In this document: piece by piece, positions 53,520 to 64,000 of the stretch
How the letters are laid out: each line of letters begins with the position of its first letter
Numbering within the stretch: position 1 is the stretch's first letter
Assembly (NCBI RefSeq): GCF_010093595.1
Contig: NW_022985442.1
Location: 1,172,185 to 1,236,184, forward strand
Length of the DNA: 64,000 nt
Source: Mytilinidion resinicola
Taxonomy: Eukaryota > Ascomycota > Dothideomycetes > Mytilinidiales > Mytilinidiaceae
Reading direction: 5' to 3'
The notes under the pieces: generated by a model
What the model saw: the letters and a program-made list of their open reading frames with translations, nothing else
Told to the model about the DNA's origin: nothing
Databases searched by the model: none
Program-made: the position numbers and the translations under genes

Positions 53520-55522
53520 TATGGGAGGGCGCTGCTATAGGCGGTAGTAGATGGCGTGGCGCGGCAATATGGCAGAGTATATTGGTAGCAGTGCTACAGG
53601 TGGTTGAGGAGGTGAGCGTCGGACAGTGCTCGCGACGGAAAGAGGGTCTCCGGAGAATGGCAGATACAGCGAGGCGGAGGGCGACAGTCCCGGCTAGCTA
53701 TGCATGCTGGAGAAGCAATTGCTGGAGGGGAGGAGGGCGAGCGCAGCGCGGTGAGGTTGGAACGGACTGGATAGGGGACGGCAATGTCTGAGACGTTGGA
53801 ACGCCGGTGGAAGCACAACCCTAGCGACGATCGCTCGGTCGGTTCGGTGGTCTCTCAGATAGATTGAGCAGCGAGCGCAGGGCACACCGAGGAGCGGGCC
53901 CTCGACGCAAGTCAGGCACGGCGCGGGAGGTGAAGACAGAGCCTCTTGGACGACGGCACGGCGAATCTGCACAGAATCTTAGAGGCGTGGATGATGGCGA
54001 ATTGAGCGGACCTCTGGGGTAGACTTTCCACCAGCCTCACGCCAGCGCCGGCCACTAGCACGATGCAGTGCGGGCTGGAGGATCCTGACTCGATGCGCAG
54101 ACGCCTTTTCCACAGACGCATCCACCGCGCATCCACAGAACGCTTCTCTGAAGACGACAGCCAGTGCGCGCCGTGTCTGCTGCACCTTCGTGCGTCTGAC
54201 ACGCATGCCGATGGCTTCTGTCGACAACCGCATCCATCACTGCCCCATTCGTTCCTTTGTAGCCTCGCGCGACGGAGCCCACGAGGAGATTGCGCGCCGC
54301 GGTGGTCATGCTGTCTCTTGACTCGTCGACACCAGAGGGTTGCTCGCCCCTGAGTTCTGTTACCGCAGTCCCACCGAAACGATAACACCCGTACACTTCG
54401 ACACACATGTTTTGGACCCTCTGTCAGCACGTCATTTGCGTAGTCGATACGCCTCATTCACCATCACCCTGATCTTGCCGAAGCCGCTCCAACGACACCA
54501 CATGGCAGAGAGCGCTAGGCTGCTGCCATGGCTAGTTACGGTACATGCCAGATGCGACAGACCGCGTTCCTGGTAGATCCACAACCCTACTTTCCGCCCT
54601 GACCAGAAGCTTTCGGATGCCACATGGCCGCTGAGCCCGAGGGTGAACGTTGCACTCAACGTCTTCGTCCGTCAAGTACAATACGGGGCCTTTAGTCTGT
54701 GGCCACGTTTTCATCATATCGCAACATCATTTGGTGTACTTCAGGAAGGTATATGAGAGTTCTGACTTCGTGAACGAGGTACAGCTTCTTTGAGGGTAGG
54801 CACACGTAGATTTAACCTTTTGAAGATCTGGATCGGGTGGATACCAAGCTGGGCCACCCATGGAACTGACATCTAGATGTAGCACTTCACCGACGAGACC
54901 AATGTCCTAGTACTGTACCATCTTCCACATCCCGAAGCACCAGTATGGTCTCACGTTTGGCAAGCTATGTTGCACTCAATCATACGGTAGGCTTGTAGTA
55001 AATTCGGATTTCATTGATGCAAGTTTCGCCATTATTTCGACCTACGTCTTTCAAATCGCATTGAAGTCTGTCCTGTTCTCCAATAAAAGGCGGACGCGGC
55101 GTTCTCTGCGCTCTCTACGCCTTCTCTCACTCAACATCTATCCTGTTTCTCCATCTCTTGCCCCACGGAATCATACACAATCAAACTGTGGTATACCATT
55201 TTGGGTGAAGCTCTCGACTGATGCATAATATGTTGTCGTGTCGAAGAGGCTCCTTCTGCCGACGACCGTAGTAAGCTGCTGGAGAATGTCGGGTCAGCTA
55301 GCTACCCATCGCCTTGACGGTCAGAAGAAGTACCTGTGAGATAACAACACGGCCGTAAGTCCTGCTCAGCGCCATCCCAACGCAGCAATCCCATTGCTAT
55401 TCCGAACCAAGAAAGCGAAGAGGCCGCGAGGACAGGAAACTCGACGAGGTTTCGGTTGGCGAGGCTATCTCATCTCTGGATGTTGTCTTCACGCGAATAT
55501 CTCATCTCCAACCCCTCTCGCC
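53520..55522. other. Intergenic, no supported gene
   Basis: Two kilobases containing the promoter of the large gene. Frames at 53912-54457 are open on both strands but mutually contradictory in coding direction and motif-free. Confidence 0.45.
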
Positions 55523-55882
55523 TCACCTCAACCTCTCCCCCCACCACCTCCGCATATTCCTCCCAAACCACCACAGTCGCCTCCCCTGACAATCATACGG
55601 ATACCCCTCCAACCCCACACTCCGCTTCCGCACCTTCTCCTCAATCTCCTTCCACCCGCCATCGCTAATCCCCGCAAACGGCCTCCAGCTGCCCCCCAAC
55701 GCCTCCCGGTATTGGCACTCGTGGCACAAGTCGCTGCTATTGCACGTCCCCAGGCTTTCGATATACGAGCACCCGGTATGTCGGCCGTTCACGATTCGCG
55801 AGCGGATGCAAGGGTCGCCGACGAAGCGGGTGCGGCCCCAGTGGGAGCAGGGCGTGTGGTAGACGTGTTCGGTGTGGCACAT
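55523..55882 (-). CDS. Small Cys/His-rich conserved fungal protein
   Basis: A single-exon frame of 119 residues starting MCHTEHVYHTPCSHWG. Cys and His pairs are regularly spaced in the first 80 residues (CHTEH, PCSHWG, PCIRSR, GCSYIES, LCHECQYRE), which suggests a zinc-binding fold. The Arg/Trp-rich tail (RRLWWFGRNMRRWW) is probably surface-exposed or disordered. I recognise similar short unannotated proteins in Dothideomycetes and Eurotiomycetes that begin with MC-x-E-H and share the C-x-H-W-G block. Function unknown; no signal peptide, so intracellular. Confidence 0.6.
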   Translation of the reverse strand: MCHTEHVYHTPCSHWGRTRFVGDPCIRSRIVNGRHTGCSYIESLGTCNSSDLCHECQYREALGGSWRPFAGISDGGWKEIEEKVRKRSVGLEGYPYDCQGRRLWWFGRNMRRWWGERLR

Positions 55883-58800
55883 TTTGCTCTAATTCAAGCC
55901 GCAGAGGAAGTTCTGCTGAAGACGAGCTCGCTCGTTCGTAAGATTACCAGACCGGGTCAGAATGTAAGGCACAGGATACGGCAGCTCAAAGCCCACCATC
56001 AAAGAATCCTCACACAGACACAAACCGCTTCAAACCCAAGACCTTGCGGCGGCAGTGCGTGCTAGAAAGGAACCCCGCGAACAAGAAAACACTCCCCCAG
56101 CCCCCGTCTCCCCTCCGTCTATAAACACCCTCCAAAACCCACCACGTGCGGACAAACACCCATCCCTCATCCACCAACACCTCCGGTACCACGCTGCCAG
56201 CACAGCTCCTCCGCTTCACTCCTCACTGCCTCTGCCCACCACCGCTCGGGGCTGTTTGCCGACAGGGCGGTGGCAGCAAGCCCTCGCGTTCCACGATGCG
56301 TAGACGCGCTAGTGACCCCCCTCCACCACACCGCCAAGCCCTCACAACCACAAAGTGTTCGAATAGGACCGCCGCCTCCCACCCGCCCTCGCCAGCTGAT
56401 AGGCCGTCATCGGCAGCGACACGTGGGGCCCGCCGTTCCCGCCCGCCTGCAGGCAACCTTGTATTGCTAGCGCGATCGGATCTCAGATGGCGGTTGGCAG
56501 AAACGCGACGCACAGCACGCACGCACGCACGCACGCACGCCGATGGAGAGATGTGCTAGAAAACAAGGCGAAGAGGAAAATGCTGGAGGGCTGGCTGGCT
56601 GGCAAATACGCAGGCGGGGAGCAAACATTGCCACGGGGGCCGATGGCGCCATTTTGGGAGTAGAGAGGGCGGTTGGACTTGGGGTGCGGTGCAGTTGGGT
56701 GAGGAGGATATGGCAAACTTGTGCTGGGCTGGGGGGGTCACGTGATGGGGGAGCACGGGGCTTTGTGATCCCGTGTTTTCCCCACGATGGACGCGGGTCA
56801 TCTGGAGAGGGTTTTCCCCACTGTCTGCAGGGGCCGGGGGATTGGGTTTATGGTCGTAGGGTGGGCTGGGGTAGGGCGGTGAGGAGTATGGCTTCACTGA
56901 TTGTTTTTACACACCGGTGGCTTTGGTTGTGTGAGTCCTATATGCTATCAGCTCTCTTGATACACGTTCCTTCTTAGAAGAGAGTACGGTAGATCAAAGA
57001 GGTCATGATTGAATTGACGCTGTCCAATTGGCCTCTGGGACGAAACCTCATGCCGTGGGACTAATGATGACAGCACCGTCTGATCGTCCAGACGCCAACC
57101 CCAGTGCATGCCCCCAGCCATGCCGGAGTCCCGGTAAACAGCCTGTCCTCCTGGCCCTGAGCCAGACCGGGACGCTCAGGGCCTCCGGATCCCCCGGTAC
57201 AGGGCCGACTGCTGTCTAAGGCTGCACCGGCTGCTTCCCAAGGCTCTTGGATCACTGTGGAGACTCCCGCCGCTCCCTCGTGTTCTCATGCAGGTACCTC
57301 GCTCTTCCTCTCCTTGGCTACATGCGGTATGGCCCGTATGTCGTCAGTCGCCAGCAGCGATGAGCCTTTCAGGTCCTATGGTCAATGCAGTCTCGGATTG
57401 GAAGCCCATTGGCCTACTCCCACGGTCAGGCCTTGAATAGTTCTAGCAGCACCTACCTATGAGTGCTCTCCTTCAAGTCCCACATCCTAGCATGGTGTTT
57501 CACCCACGGGCAGCCTTGCTCTGATGCACTCCCACTCGGGGGACGTGTGAGCTCAGGCCGTCTAACCATTTGCATGCCTAGCTCCATCTGCAACGATCCG
57601 AGCTCATATTGCTTGTTCTCCGCGCACAAATTTGCGCAGCATCTTCTCAAGTCAGCAACCGCAGCTGAGACTTCTCTTTCCCTCGCCTCGCGACGCCCTC
57701 AACGGCGCCTGTCTCTGGCTCTCTCAACCCCCAACGTCGCCGGCCGCTGTTACGTACGGCGCATCGTTAATCGACAGCCAATCAGCGCGGCTCGATAAGA
57801 ACGCCCAAAGTTGAGTCGCCGGCGGCCCTCTCCGGCCTAGCGCTGGCGCGGATTTTGGCGGGGTTGGGGACGAGCGACAGGGCTGGACGGTGATCCGACA
57901 TCGCTCTACGTCCGCTCGTGTGCCCGTTGGCCCTTCTATCCGGCCCAGCGCCTCTTCAGCATTATCCAATGCGTGGGGCGGCGGCAAGGATGACAAGCGA
58001 ATGGAGACGAAAGGCAAGAGAGGTTTAAAAAAGTGCAGCAGGAGGGGCGTTGGCGGCGTGGCAGAAAATCTCTGCGGCGAAAATCGTGGGGAATGGGCGT
58101 AATTGCCGCATTGGAAGCTCTAGACGGCTGGCCAAAATAGATCGCCTGCTGTACCACCCCCCGGGCACATTCCATTTTGCAATCTACGCGGTGCCAGGCC
58201 GCCGGGAAAAGCAACGGGTGTGGACCTGGTCGGGTGAGTGCTGAGGAGCATCTTGTTTGAGGGTTTTGGAGGAGTGAATGCTGGACTGGCGAATGGAGGG
58301 GTGGTTCCGGCGAATGCTCGCATGGGACGGCGCATCGAGACGAGGGAGGCGGCTGCTGTCGCGTACCTTATCGCGTCCGAGGTCAGCGGTGCCGCGGCAC
58401 TGTCAACAGCGGAATGCAGAGTGCGAGGGCAATTGGTATGGAGGACTGGGCCGATGGTAGGACGGCGGGGCCACAGGAGGAGCGTGAGCTGGAGGGTGGG
58501 ATTAGTTCGATACCAAGAGCTACCCTAGCAGCTGCGGGCCCCCGTCCTTATGCAGGTGCACGTCGAGTCGTCTGAGCCCTCTGATTTCCAGCACGATGAT
58601 CGGTGACTGCTGATGCTGATGAGCAGAGAGGGCTGCTGGCGGTGAGACGCGGTCAACGAGTCGGCTGGCCGAAAGGATACCGTCGGGACAGCACCGTGGC
58701 TGTGCAGGTGCCAATGTCAGTCAGATAACCGGCGGTTTGCGGGTACACGGTACACGGGACACGCAACGGCTTTGTTTGAGGTGTCTCAATCGTGGGCGGC

Positions 58801-59186
58801 GCGCGGCTTCAAACAAAGAGGGCTCGGGGCGGTAGCGGGACGCACAGCATGGCCAGGTAGTGACGATGGAGCCGTAGATGAGCCCTGGCTTCCAACGCAG
58901 CGGGCGTGAGTGGGTGCGATGGGGGTGACCATCCATATTCAGCGTGTTGCTTCTTCATCCCACGGTTCGAGATGCGCCGGCGAACAAGGGCCACCCTAAA
59001 CCTAAACCTCACCAGTCCCGCTACTGGCCGCCGAGACACAGGACCCTTCCCTCACCCACTACTTAAACACGAAGTGCCCTTGTTCGTTCTTCCCCACTGC
59101 ACCTCAACACCGTCCTCTTACCTGTACTCCTCCTCCTCAGAGACCCATACGCCTCCCCTTCTCTCCTGCAGAAATCAGCAGCAACA
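55883..59186. other. 3.3-kb intergenic region upstream of glutamine synthetase
   Basis: It contains a CACG microsatellite and the long promoter of the glutamine synthetase gene. Open frames on both strands at 56-57 kb and 57.5-58.7 kb show no protein features. A CCTAAACCTAAACCT stretch lies at about 58995-59009. Confidence 0.45.
56518..56541. repeat. CACG microsatellite
   Basis: About six uninterrupted tandem CACG units. No function inferred. Confidence 0.9.
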
Positions 59187-60820
59187 ATGGTGAGTCTACC
59201 GCCTACACGTGCTCCCGCTCTCCGCTGCCAGGGCTCTGCTAATACGACCGCAGGCTGAATCCACCATCATCTCCAACACAGCGAATGTAAGTCTCTCCGC
59301 TGTGCTGCAATTCCTGCCTGGGATTCCCTCTGACCGTCCCGCAGCTCGAGAAGTACCTCAAGCTCGACCAGAAGGGTTCTATCATTGCCGAGTATGTGTG
59401 GATTGACGGCTCCAACGGCCTCCGCTCCAAGTGCAAGGTGAGCAATTCCTCAATTCAGCCCCTCTCTGCCTCCTCGGACCACCATGCCCCGCAGTGAGCC
59501 CATAGAGCTTCTGGTGTTGTTCCAGGCCAATGGCCGAGCTCCCTGACTCTTTTCTTTTGGCCGCTTATCTCGTCGCCCGATAAGGTGGTCGAGGCGAAGT
59601 CCAGCCACAATGCGGCATGGCGGGGTTATAACGACAACACCACAAAACGTATTCTCGGTGCAAGGAACCATGCTAATCTGCAATTGCGTGTCAGACCCTC
59701 ACCAAGAAGGTCTCCAGCCTGAAGGATCTGCCAGAATGGAATTTCGACGGCTCGTCCACCGGCCAGGCCCCGGGCGACAACTCGGATGTCTACCTTCGCC
59801 CCGTCGCCTACTACCCGGATCCCTTCCGTCTGGGTGACAATGTCCTCGTCATGTGCGAGACCTGGATGTCGGACGGCAAGCCCAATGCCTACAACTTCCG
59901 CCACGACGCTGCCGTCGTCATGGAGCACCACAAGGCCCACGAGTTCTGGTTCGGTCTAGAACAGGAGTACACGCTGCTCGACTTCTACGGCTGGCCATAT
60001 GGCTGGCCCAAGAACGGCTTCCCTGCTCCCCAGGGCCCATATTACTGCGGTGTCGGCACCGGCAAGGTCTTCTGCCGCGACATTGTTGAGGCTCACTACA
60101 AGGCCTGCCTGTACGCCGGCATCCAGATCTCTGGCACCAATGCCGAGGTCATGCCCGCCCAGTGGGAGTACCAGGTCGGCCCCTGCACCGGCATTGACCG
60201 TAAGTTGCTCCTTGATTTTACAATAGAACTCATACTAACACACCTCCAGTTGGTGACCAATTGTGGATGTCCCGCTTCTTCCTCCACCGCGTCGCCGAAG
60301 AGTTCGGTGCCAAGGTCACCTTCGCGCCCAAGCCCATCCCCGGTGACTGGAACGGTGCTGGTCTCCACACCAACGTCTCCACCAAGGAGATGCGCGCCGA
60401 GGGCGGCCTGAAGTACATCGAGGCCGCCATGGAGAAGCTCGCTGAGCGTCAAGCCGAGCACATGGCTGTGTACGGCGAGGACAACCAGCTCCGTATGACT
60501 GGCAAGCACGAGACTGCCTCGTACGACAAGTTCACCTGGGGTGTCGCCAACCGTGGCGCCTCCGTTCGTGTCAACCGCCAGGTCGCCGAGGAGAAGAAGG
60601 GCTACTTCGAGGACCGTCGCCCGGCCTCCAACGCCGACCCGTACCAGATCACCGGCATAATCGTCGAGACTGTAAGTCTATCTCGAAAGACACACACTTC
60701 CTACAATTCTAACCAAACTCCCAGCTCGAGGGCAAGGTCGAGGGTGCCGATATGGCCAAGAAGGTCGCCGAGGCCGACGTCGTCATACAAGACACGATCG
60801 TCCCCATCGCGAAGCCATAG
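59187..60820 (+). CDS. glnA: Glutamine synthetase (eukaryotic GSII)
   Basis: Six exons: 59187-59189 (only the ATG), 59254-59286, 59345-59437, 59695-60199, 60250-60671, 60725-60820, for 383 residues. The N-terminal beta-grasp region has [14 protein letters not shown] and [13 protein letters not shown]. Catalytic metal and substrate motifs are intact: [27 protein letters not shown], and [14 protein letters not shown] with the active-site loop residues nearby. The [10 protein letters not shown] block near the end is also conserved. The enzyme makes glutamine from glutamate, ammonia and ATP in the cytosol and is controlled by nitrogen status. Intron 3 is 257 nt, clearly longer than the rest; I find no snoRNA boxes in it. 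The C-terminal exon ([14 protein letters not shown] onward) extends beyond the usual plant/animal end, as in fungi. Confidence 0.97.
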
Positions 60821-61320
60821 ATTGCCCTCGTCACACCTCCTAACTACTCACTACCGCTCTCGAACCCCCCGACCTCGATACCACTCACCACAAATGTTAT
60901 CACCGCCCCCTAGACGCCCTTACAACCCTTGCACGATGTAATGCATGTTAGCCATTTCCCCTGGGCGCTTCTGTGCGGATATAGAGGTGACGCCTTTATA
61001 CTTGTAGCGGATGCTTGTCCCCTTTCTTTCTCCCTCCATGGGTTCCCTGCTACACGCAAGGGATTCACACCACACAAAACCCCCCAAACAAAAAACACTA
61101 CACCCATATGTACTCGTAGAGAGAATTCATGCTTGGATCGGAGAAGCTTACTATCTTATAACTTGCTTGTGATGGATGATGATTTCGTATTTTGACCCCT
61201 CGCGTTCTCACTTGAGCCTCTCGCAAGCCCACCAAACTCGGTCAGCCATTCATCCCCGCCCCATTACCAACACAAAACGCCATCCCACGTGGCCATCACA
61301 TCACATCACATCACATCACA
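60821..61320. other. Intergenic between converging glutamine synthetase and Med1 genes
   Basis: Contains two 3' UTRs and, at its right end, an ATCAC pentamer repeat (about 61294-61320) directly against the Med1 stop codon. No gene is supported. Confidence 0.5.
61294..61320. repeat. ATCAC pentanucleotide repeat
   Basis: Five tandem ATCAC units followed by a partial one, immediately 3' of the Med1 stop codon. Confidence 0.9.
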
Positions 61321-63460
61321 TCAGATCCCATCGGCGAGTTTCCCCTGCTCCTGACGACCCGCTCCTCCCGCTCCCGATCCCGCAGCATCGCCGCCATGCC
61401 TCCCCCAAACCCACTCCGCCCACACCCCCACATCCCCGCTCAGATCCAGCGCCCGCCCCACGCGCCGCACCGCCGCCGCGTCGGCCTCGGCGCCGTCCTC
61501 CGCTGCTACGATGTTCTGCTCCGCGACGAGCAGCTCCGCGTTCGCGAGCACGTCGATGGCGACGGTGAGGGGGGCGCTTAGGGGCGCAGGGGAGAGGATT
61601 GCTGCGAGGGGGTCGGTGGAGACGGAGGTGTCGGGGGAGGAGGGGTGGGGGAGGTGGATTGTGAGGCGGGGGGTTGGTTGGGCGTAGTGGAGGGTGAGGT
61701 CGATTTGGAGGGTGGGCGAGGGGGGAAGGGGAGGGGGGTTGGAGGAGTTGGGAGGTGCTGAAGGGATCGTGGGAGGAGGGGGTGGTGGGAACGAGGATTG
61801 GAGGAGGGAGGTTAGGAAGGCGTATTGGCGGAGTGTCTGTGGTGTGTTAGTTTTTGGGCTTTGGGAGGGGGGAGGGATGGAGGGGCTTACGGGGAGTATC
61901 TCGACTAGCTGCCGCGGGTGCTGGAAGGGTAGCTCGTCGAGGGCGCGGGCGTATTCGGTTTTTGGGACGTAGAGCGAGTTTGCGTGATGATGCTCTTCCT
62001 CGTGCCCGTCTTTGCGGACTACCAGCACGTTCTTCTCGCTTCGGATCTCTTGTGTTGTTTCGCCTGCTAGGCCTACGGCCGCGGGGTCGATTTCTCCTGG
62101 TCGAAGGGCAAGGCCGACGAAGGTGGTGGCTTTGATCGCCTCTTGGGGTATCTCGTTGCCTAAGGACTGGACAATTGCTACGGCTACGGAGAGCGGGACG
62201 ACTAGCGGAGGGTTGAGTTTCGCGACGAAGCGGACATTTGGGAGACTCCCAATGTTAGATGCGCCGTCTGCCCCGATATTCATGGTATGGTGGTCCTCGG
62301 CGCCTGGTGGATTTATGTATGTAGACGGAGGTTCAAGCCAATCGATGCTCGGCCCTTGGAACATGTTTTCAGGATCTCCAGCCGGTTTTTCTACTTGCTC
62401 AGATATCCAGGCATCGGAAACGCGAATGGGCTGGTATATAGTTGCTGGTGAAGGTTCGCATTCTATCGACAACGAGTATATCTTGTTCAATTCGGACTCA
62501 GGTTCAGAAGGCGTGTCGGAACCATCACTGTCAACATCCATGTGATTTTTGTCTAAGGCAGCTTTCTGCTTTGTCTTCAAAAGCCGCGGGAGGACATGTC
62601 TCCGATCCATCCAGTATTCGAGAGATAGGCCAACACATTCTCCTGCGTTCATTCGTGGCCTCCCACTCTTCTTGCTCAGAACTTCGCGTTCCGCTTTCTC
62701 GTCAATGTTTCCGGACCTCGAGTTTATGAGCGTTTTGGCGGCTTGCTTCTCGTAATCGAACAGCTTCTTCAAGCTTTTGTACACCCCCGACACTGCCTCA
62801 AAGCAACTGACATCCTGCGAGCTCAGCCTATCCATCCGTGCCAGCCGTTCCAAATTATGCGCGAAACGGTCCAGTGTGAGGTTGATACGAGAAATTTCGG
62901 GGGTAGGAGAGAGATTCTTCCTCAGTGTCTTCCCCGCCGTTTTCGAGAAGGGCGCCGCGTTCTCGTATACAGACTCAAACTTAACCCGCTCGACGGTATC
63001 AGCGTCAAAAGTGACCTAGGCACGCATTAGCAACCAGTATTCCCAGATTCTCCACCTTGCTTTCACTCACATCCAGAATGAAAGACTTCCCCGCAATCGC
63101 CTTGATAACCTGCCCGTTCTTCTGCGTCTCCGACGAAAAGTCCAGTCCACACCTCTTGCTCAGCCGCTCCACCCCTTCCTGACTCACTCGCCCCGGTCTC
63201 GCGCGCAGCGTCGCTATTATGGCTTCCAGTCTTCGCCGGCGCTCGTCGTCGTCTGCGCGCCCGCCCATGGAGCTCCCCGTCAGGCCCAGCCCGCTCAGAC
63301 CGCTCATGCTGATCCCCATGCCCACGCCGCCTTCGAGGGACAGGCCGAGGGCGGCGGGCGAGTCGAAATTGATCATGCCGGGCACGCTGCGCGGGGCGGG
63401 GGAGGAGAAGGCAGCCAGGTGCTTTTGGGGCGTGCTGGTGGAGGGCGTGGGCGTCGCCAT
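61321..63460 (-). CDS. med1: Mediator complex subunit 1 (Med1)
   Basis: Three exons (63460-63071, 63015-61891, 61836-61321; introns of 55 and 54 nt) encode 676 residues. The second intron keeps frame if read through (54 nt) but has a GTAAGC donor, ACTAAC branch site and CACAG acceptor, and its removal joins LVEILP to TLRQYAFLTSLL. The core includes RRRRLEAIIATLRARPGRVS, the RCGLDF segment and the later VRFVAKLNPPLVVPLSVA block, which I recognise from the fungal Med1 domain (PF10744 type). The head is Ser/Gly-rich and the tail has long Pro tracts. Med1 sits in the Mediator middle module and contacts activators in the nucleus. The start at 63460 is the first ATG in frame; the longer frame begins with TTG. 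Confidence 0.85.
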
Positions 63461-63857
63461 TTTGAGCTGTGGAGCTGCGTGCGGGAGGGTGGTGAAGAAG
63501 CTCTGCTCATGCAATTACTAGAGTTAAGGCGAGGTTTTCATGCTGTGGAATTGGGGGCGAGGTGAAGAAAACGAATGTGGGGAGGGCTGGAATGAGTGAA
63601 TGAGTGAATGAGCAAACGCGAACGCCAACGCGCAGCTACGAATAGAGCTCTTTGTCAGGCTTGGCATTAGACATCCCTCTATATTTTTTCAAGCACGTTG
63701 AAATGGGTAATTCCACGAGCATCAAAAGAGGCAATCTATGAACAATGTTGAACTTTTCAGATCTATCTGCTATCTAACTACGTCACGAATAGGCCAACAA
63801 ATAGGCCAAGTCGCAGACTGGAGGATAACGCCTCGCCTCATCTACCCACTCTTTCGC
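63461..63857. promoter_or_regulatory. Promoter region of Med1
   Basis: Contains three imperfect TGAGTGAA-type repeats (63594-63610) and GAGCAAACG at 63610. No gene is supported. Confidence 0.4.
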
Positions 63858-63995
63858 TCATTTAAGTTGTGAAAGATTTATCTCACCAATAGGAAACACT
63901 TTACCATTCTGTTTACGTGTCTCCTCCATCTTGTTCCACCGCTCGATATACGATGCCTTCATGTGTCCCGACACCAAAATCTTCACTTCCTCAAT
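63858..63995 (-). CDS. Partial 3' or internal exon of a gene leaving the window
   Basis: From an acceptor-like CTAG at 63998-63996 a minus-strand frame reads IEEVKILVSGHMKASYIERW and on through NKMEETRKQNG, either ending at TGA 63858 or splicing out at a GTAAAG donor at 63904. It reads like ordinary protein but is too short for me to identify. Its 5' part lies beyond base 64000. Confidence 0.3.
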   Translation of the reverse strand: MEEVKILVSGHMKASYIERWNKMEETRKQNGKVFPIGEINLSQLK

Positions 63996-64000
63996 CTAGT

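Noticed and set aside
59438..59694. Long glutamine synthetase intron as a snoRNA host
   Set aside because: No RUGAUGA C box with a matching CUGA D box could be found in it.

Overview
The window is a 64 kb piece of a filamentous ascomycete (Pezizomycotina) chromosome. Evidence: genes on both strands, short introns of about 43-100 nt with GTATGT/GTAAGT-type donors, CTAAC/CTGAC branch sites and YAG acceptors, and a gene set (NudF/LIS1, XMAP215/Stu2, RACK1/Cpc2, Med1, glutamine synthetase, ascomycete laccase with a C-terminal DSGL) typical of that group. A Dothideomycete or close relative is my guess from protein flavour only. There are no bacterial-type operons, no CRISPR and no rRNA genes that I can see.

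Left part (0.2-7.3 kb): a conserved fungal protein of unknown role, a possible 45-residue gene, and a head-to-head pair of microtubule regulators, NudF/PAC1 (minus) and a TOG-domain XMAP215/Stu2 protein (plus), separated by 0.8 kb. At 8.9-10.7 kb lies a secreted Thr-rich protein gene cut into about 12 small exons; most of its coding sequence is invisible to a simple ORF scan.

Accessory middle (13.9-31 kb): a laccase, a 2-oxoglutarate/Fe(II) oxygenase of the isopenicillin-N-synthase type, a decayed amidase pseudogene, a DIT1/PvcA-type isocyanide synthase, a DHA1 major-facilitator transporter, a CYP56/DIT2-like cytochrome P450, a decayed GH43 glycosidase fragment and a stretch of diverged repeats. 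The synthase, transporter and P450 form the same trio as yeast DIT1, DTR1 and DIT2 (dityrosine spore wall), and synthase plus P450 is also the core of xanthocillin-type isocyanide clusters. With the separate oxygenase and laccase this is the best candidate here for an undescribed biosynthetic system.

Right part (31.5-64 kb): housekeeping genes. These are a C2H2 zinc-finger protein, RACK1/Cpc2 with a probable U24/snR24 box C/D snoRNA in its third intron, a peroxisomal dienoyl-CoA isomerase ending in AKL, an unusual intronless isochorismatase-AlkB-GST fusion, an SRAP/HMCES abasic-site protein sharing a 236-bp promoter with a mitochondrial TPR protein (Mgr3-like), a 1260-residue disordered protein with a four-times repeated D-[LF]-x-D-F-[IL]-R motif, a small Cys/His-rich protein, glutamine synthetase (first exon is just ATG) and Mediator subunit 1. 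The final exon-like stretch at the right edge belongs to a gene that runs out of the window.

Exon boundaries were placed by eye from splice consensus, frame continuity and family knowledge; no alignment or search was run.
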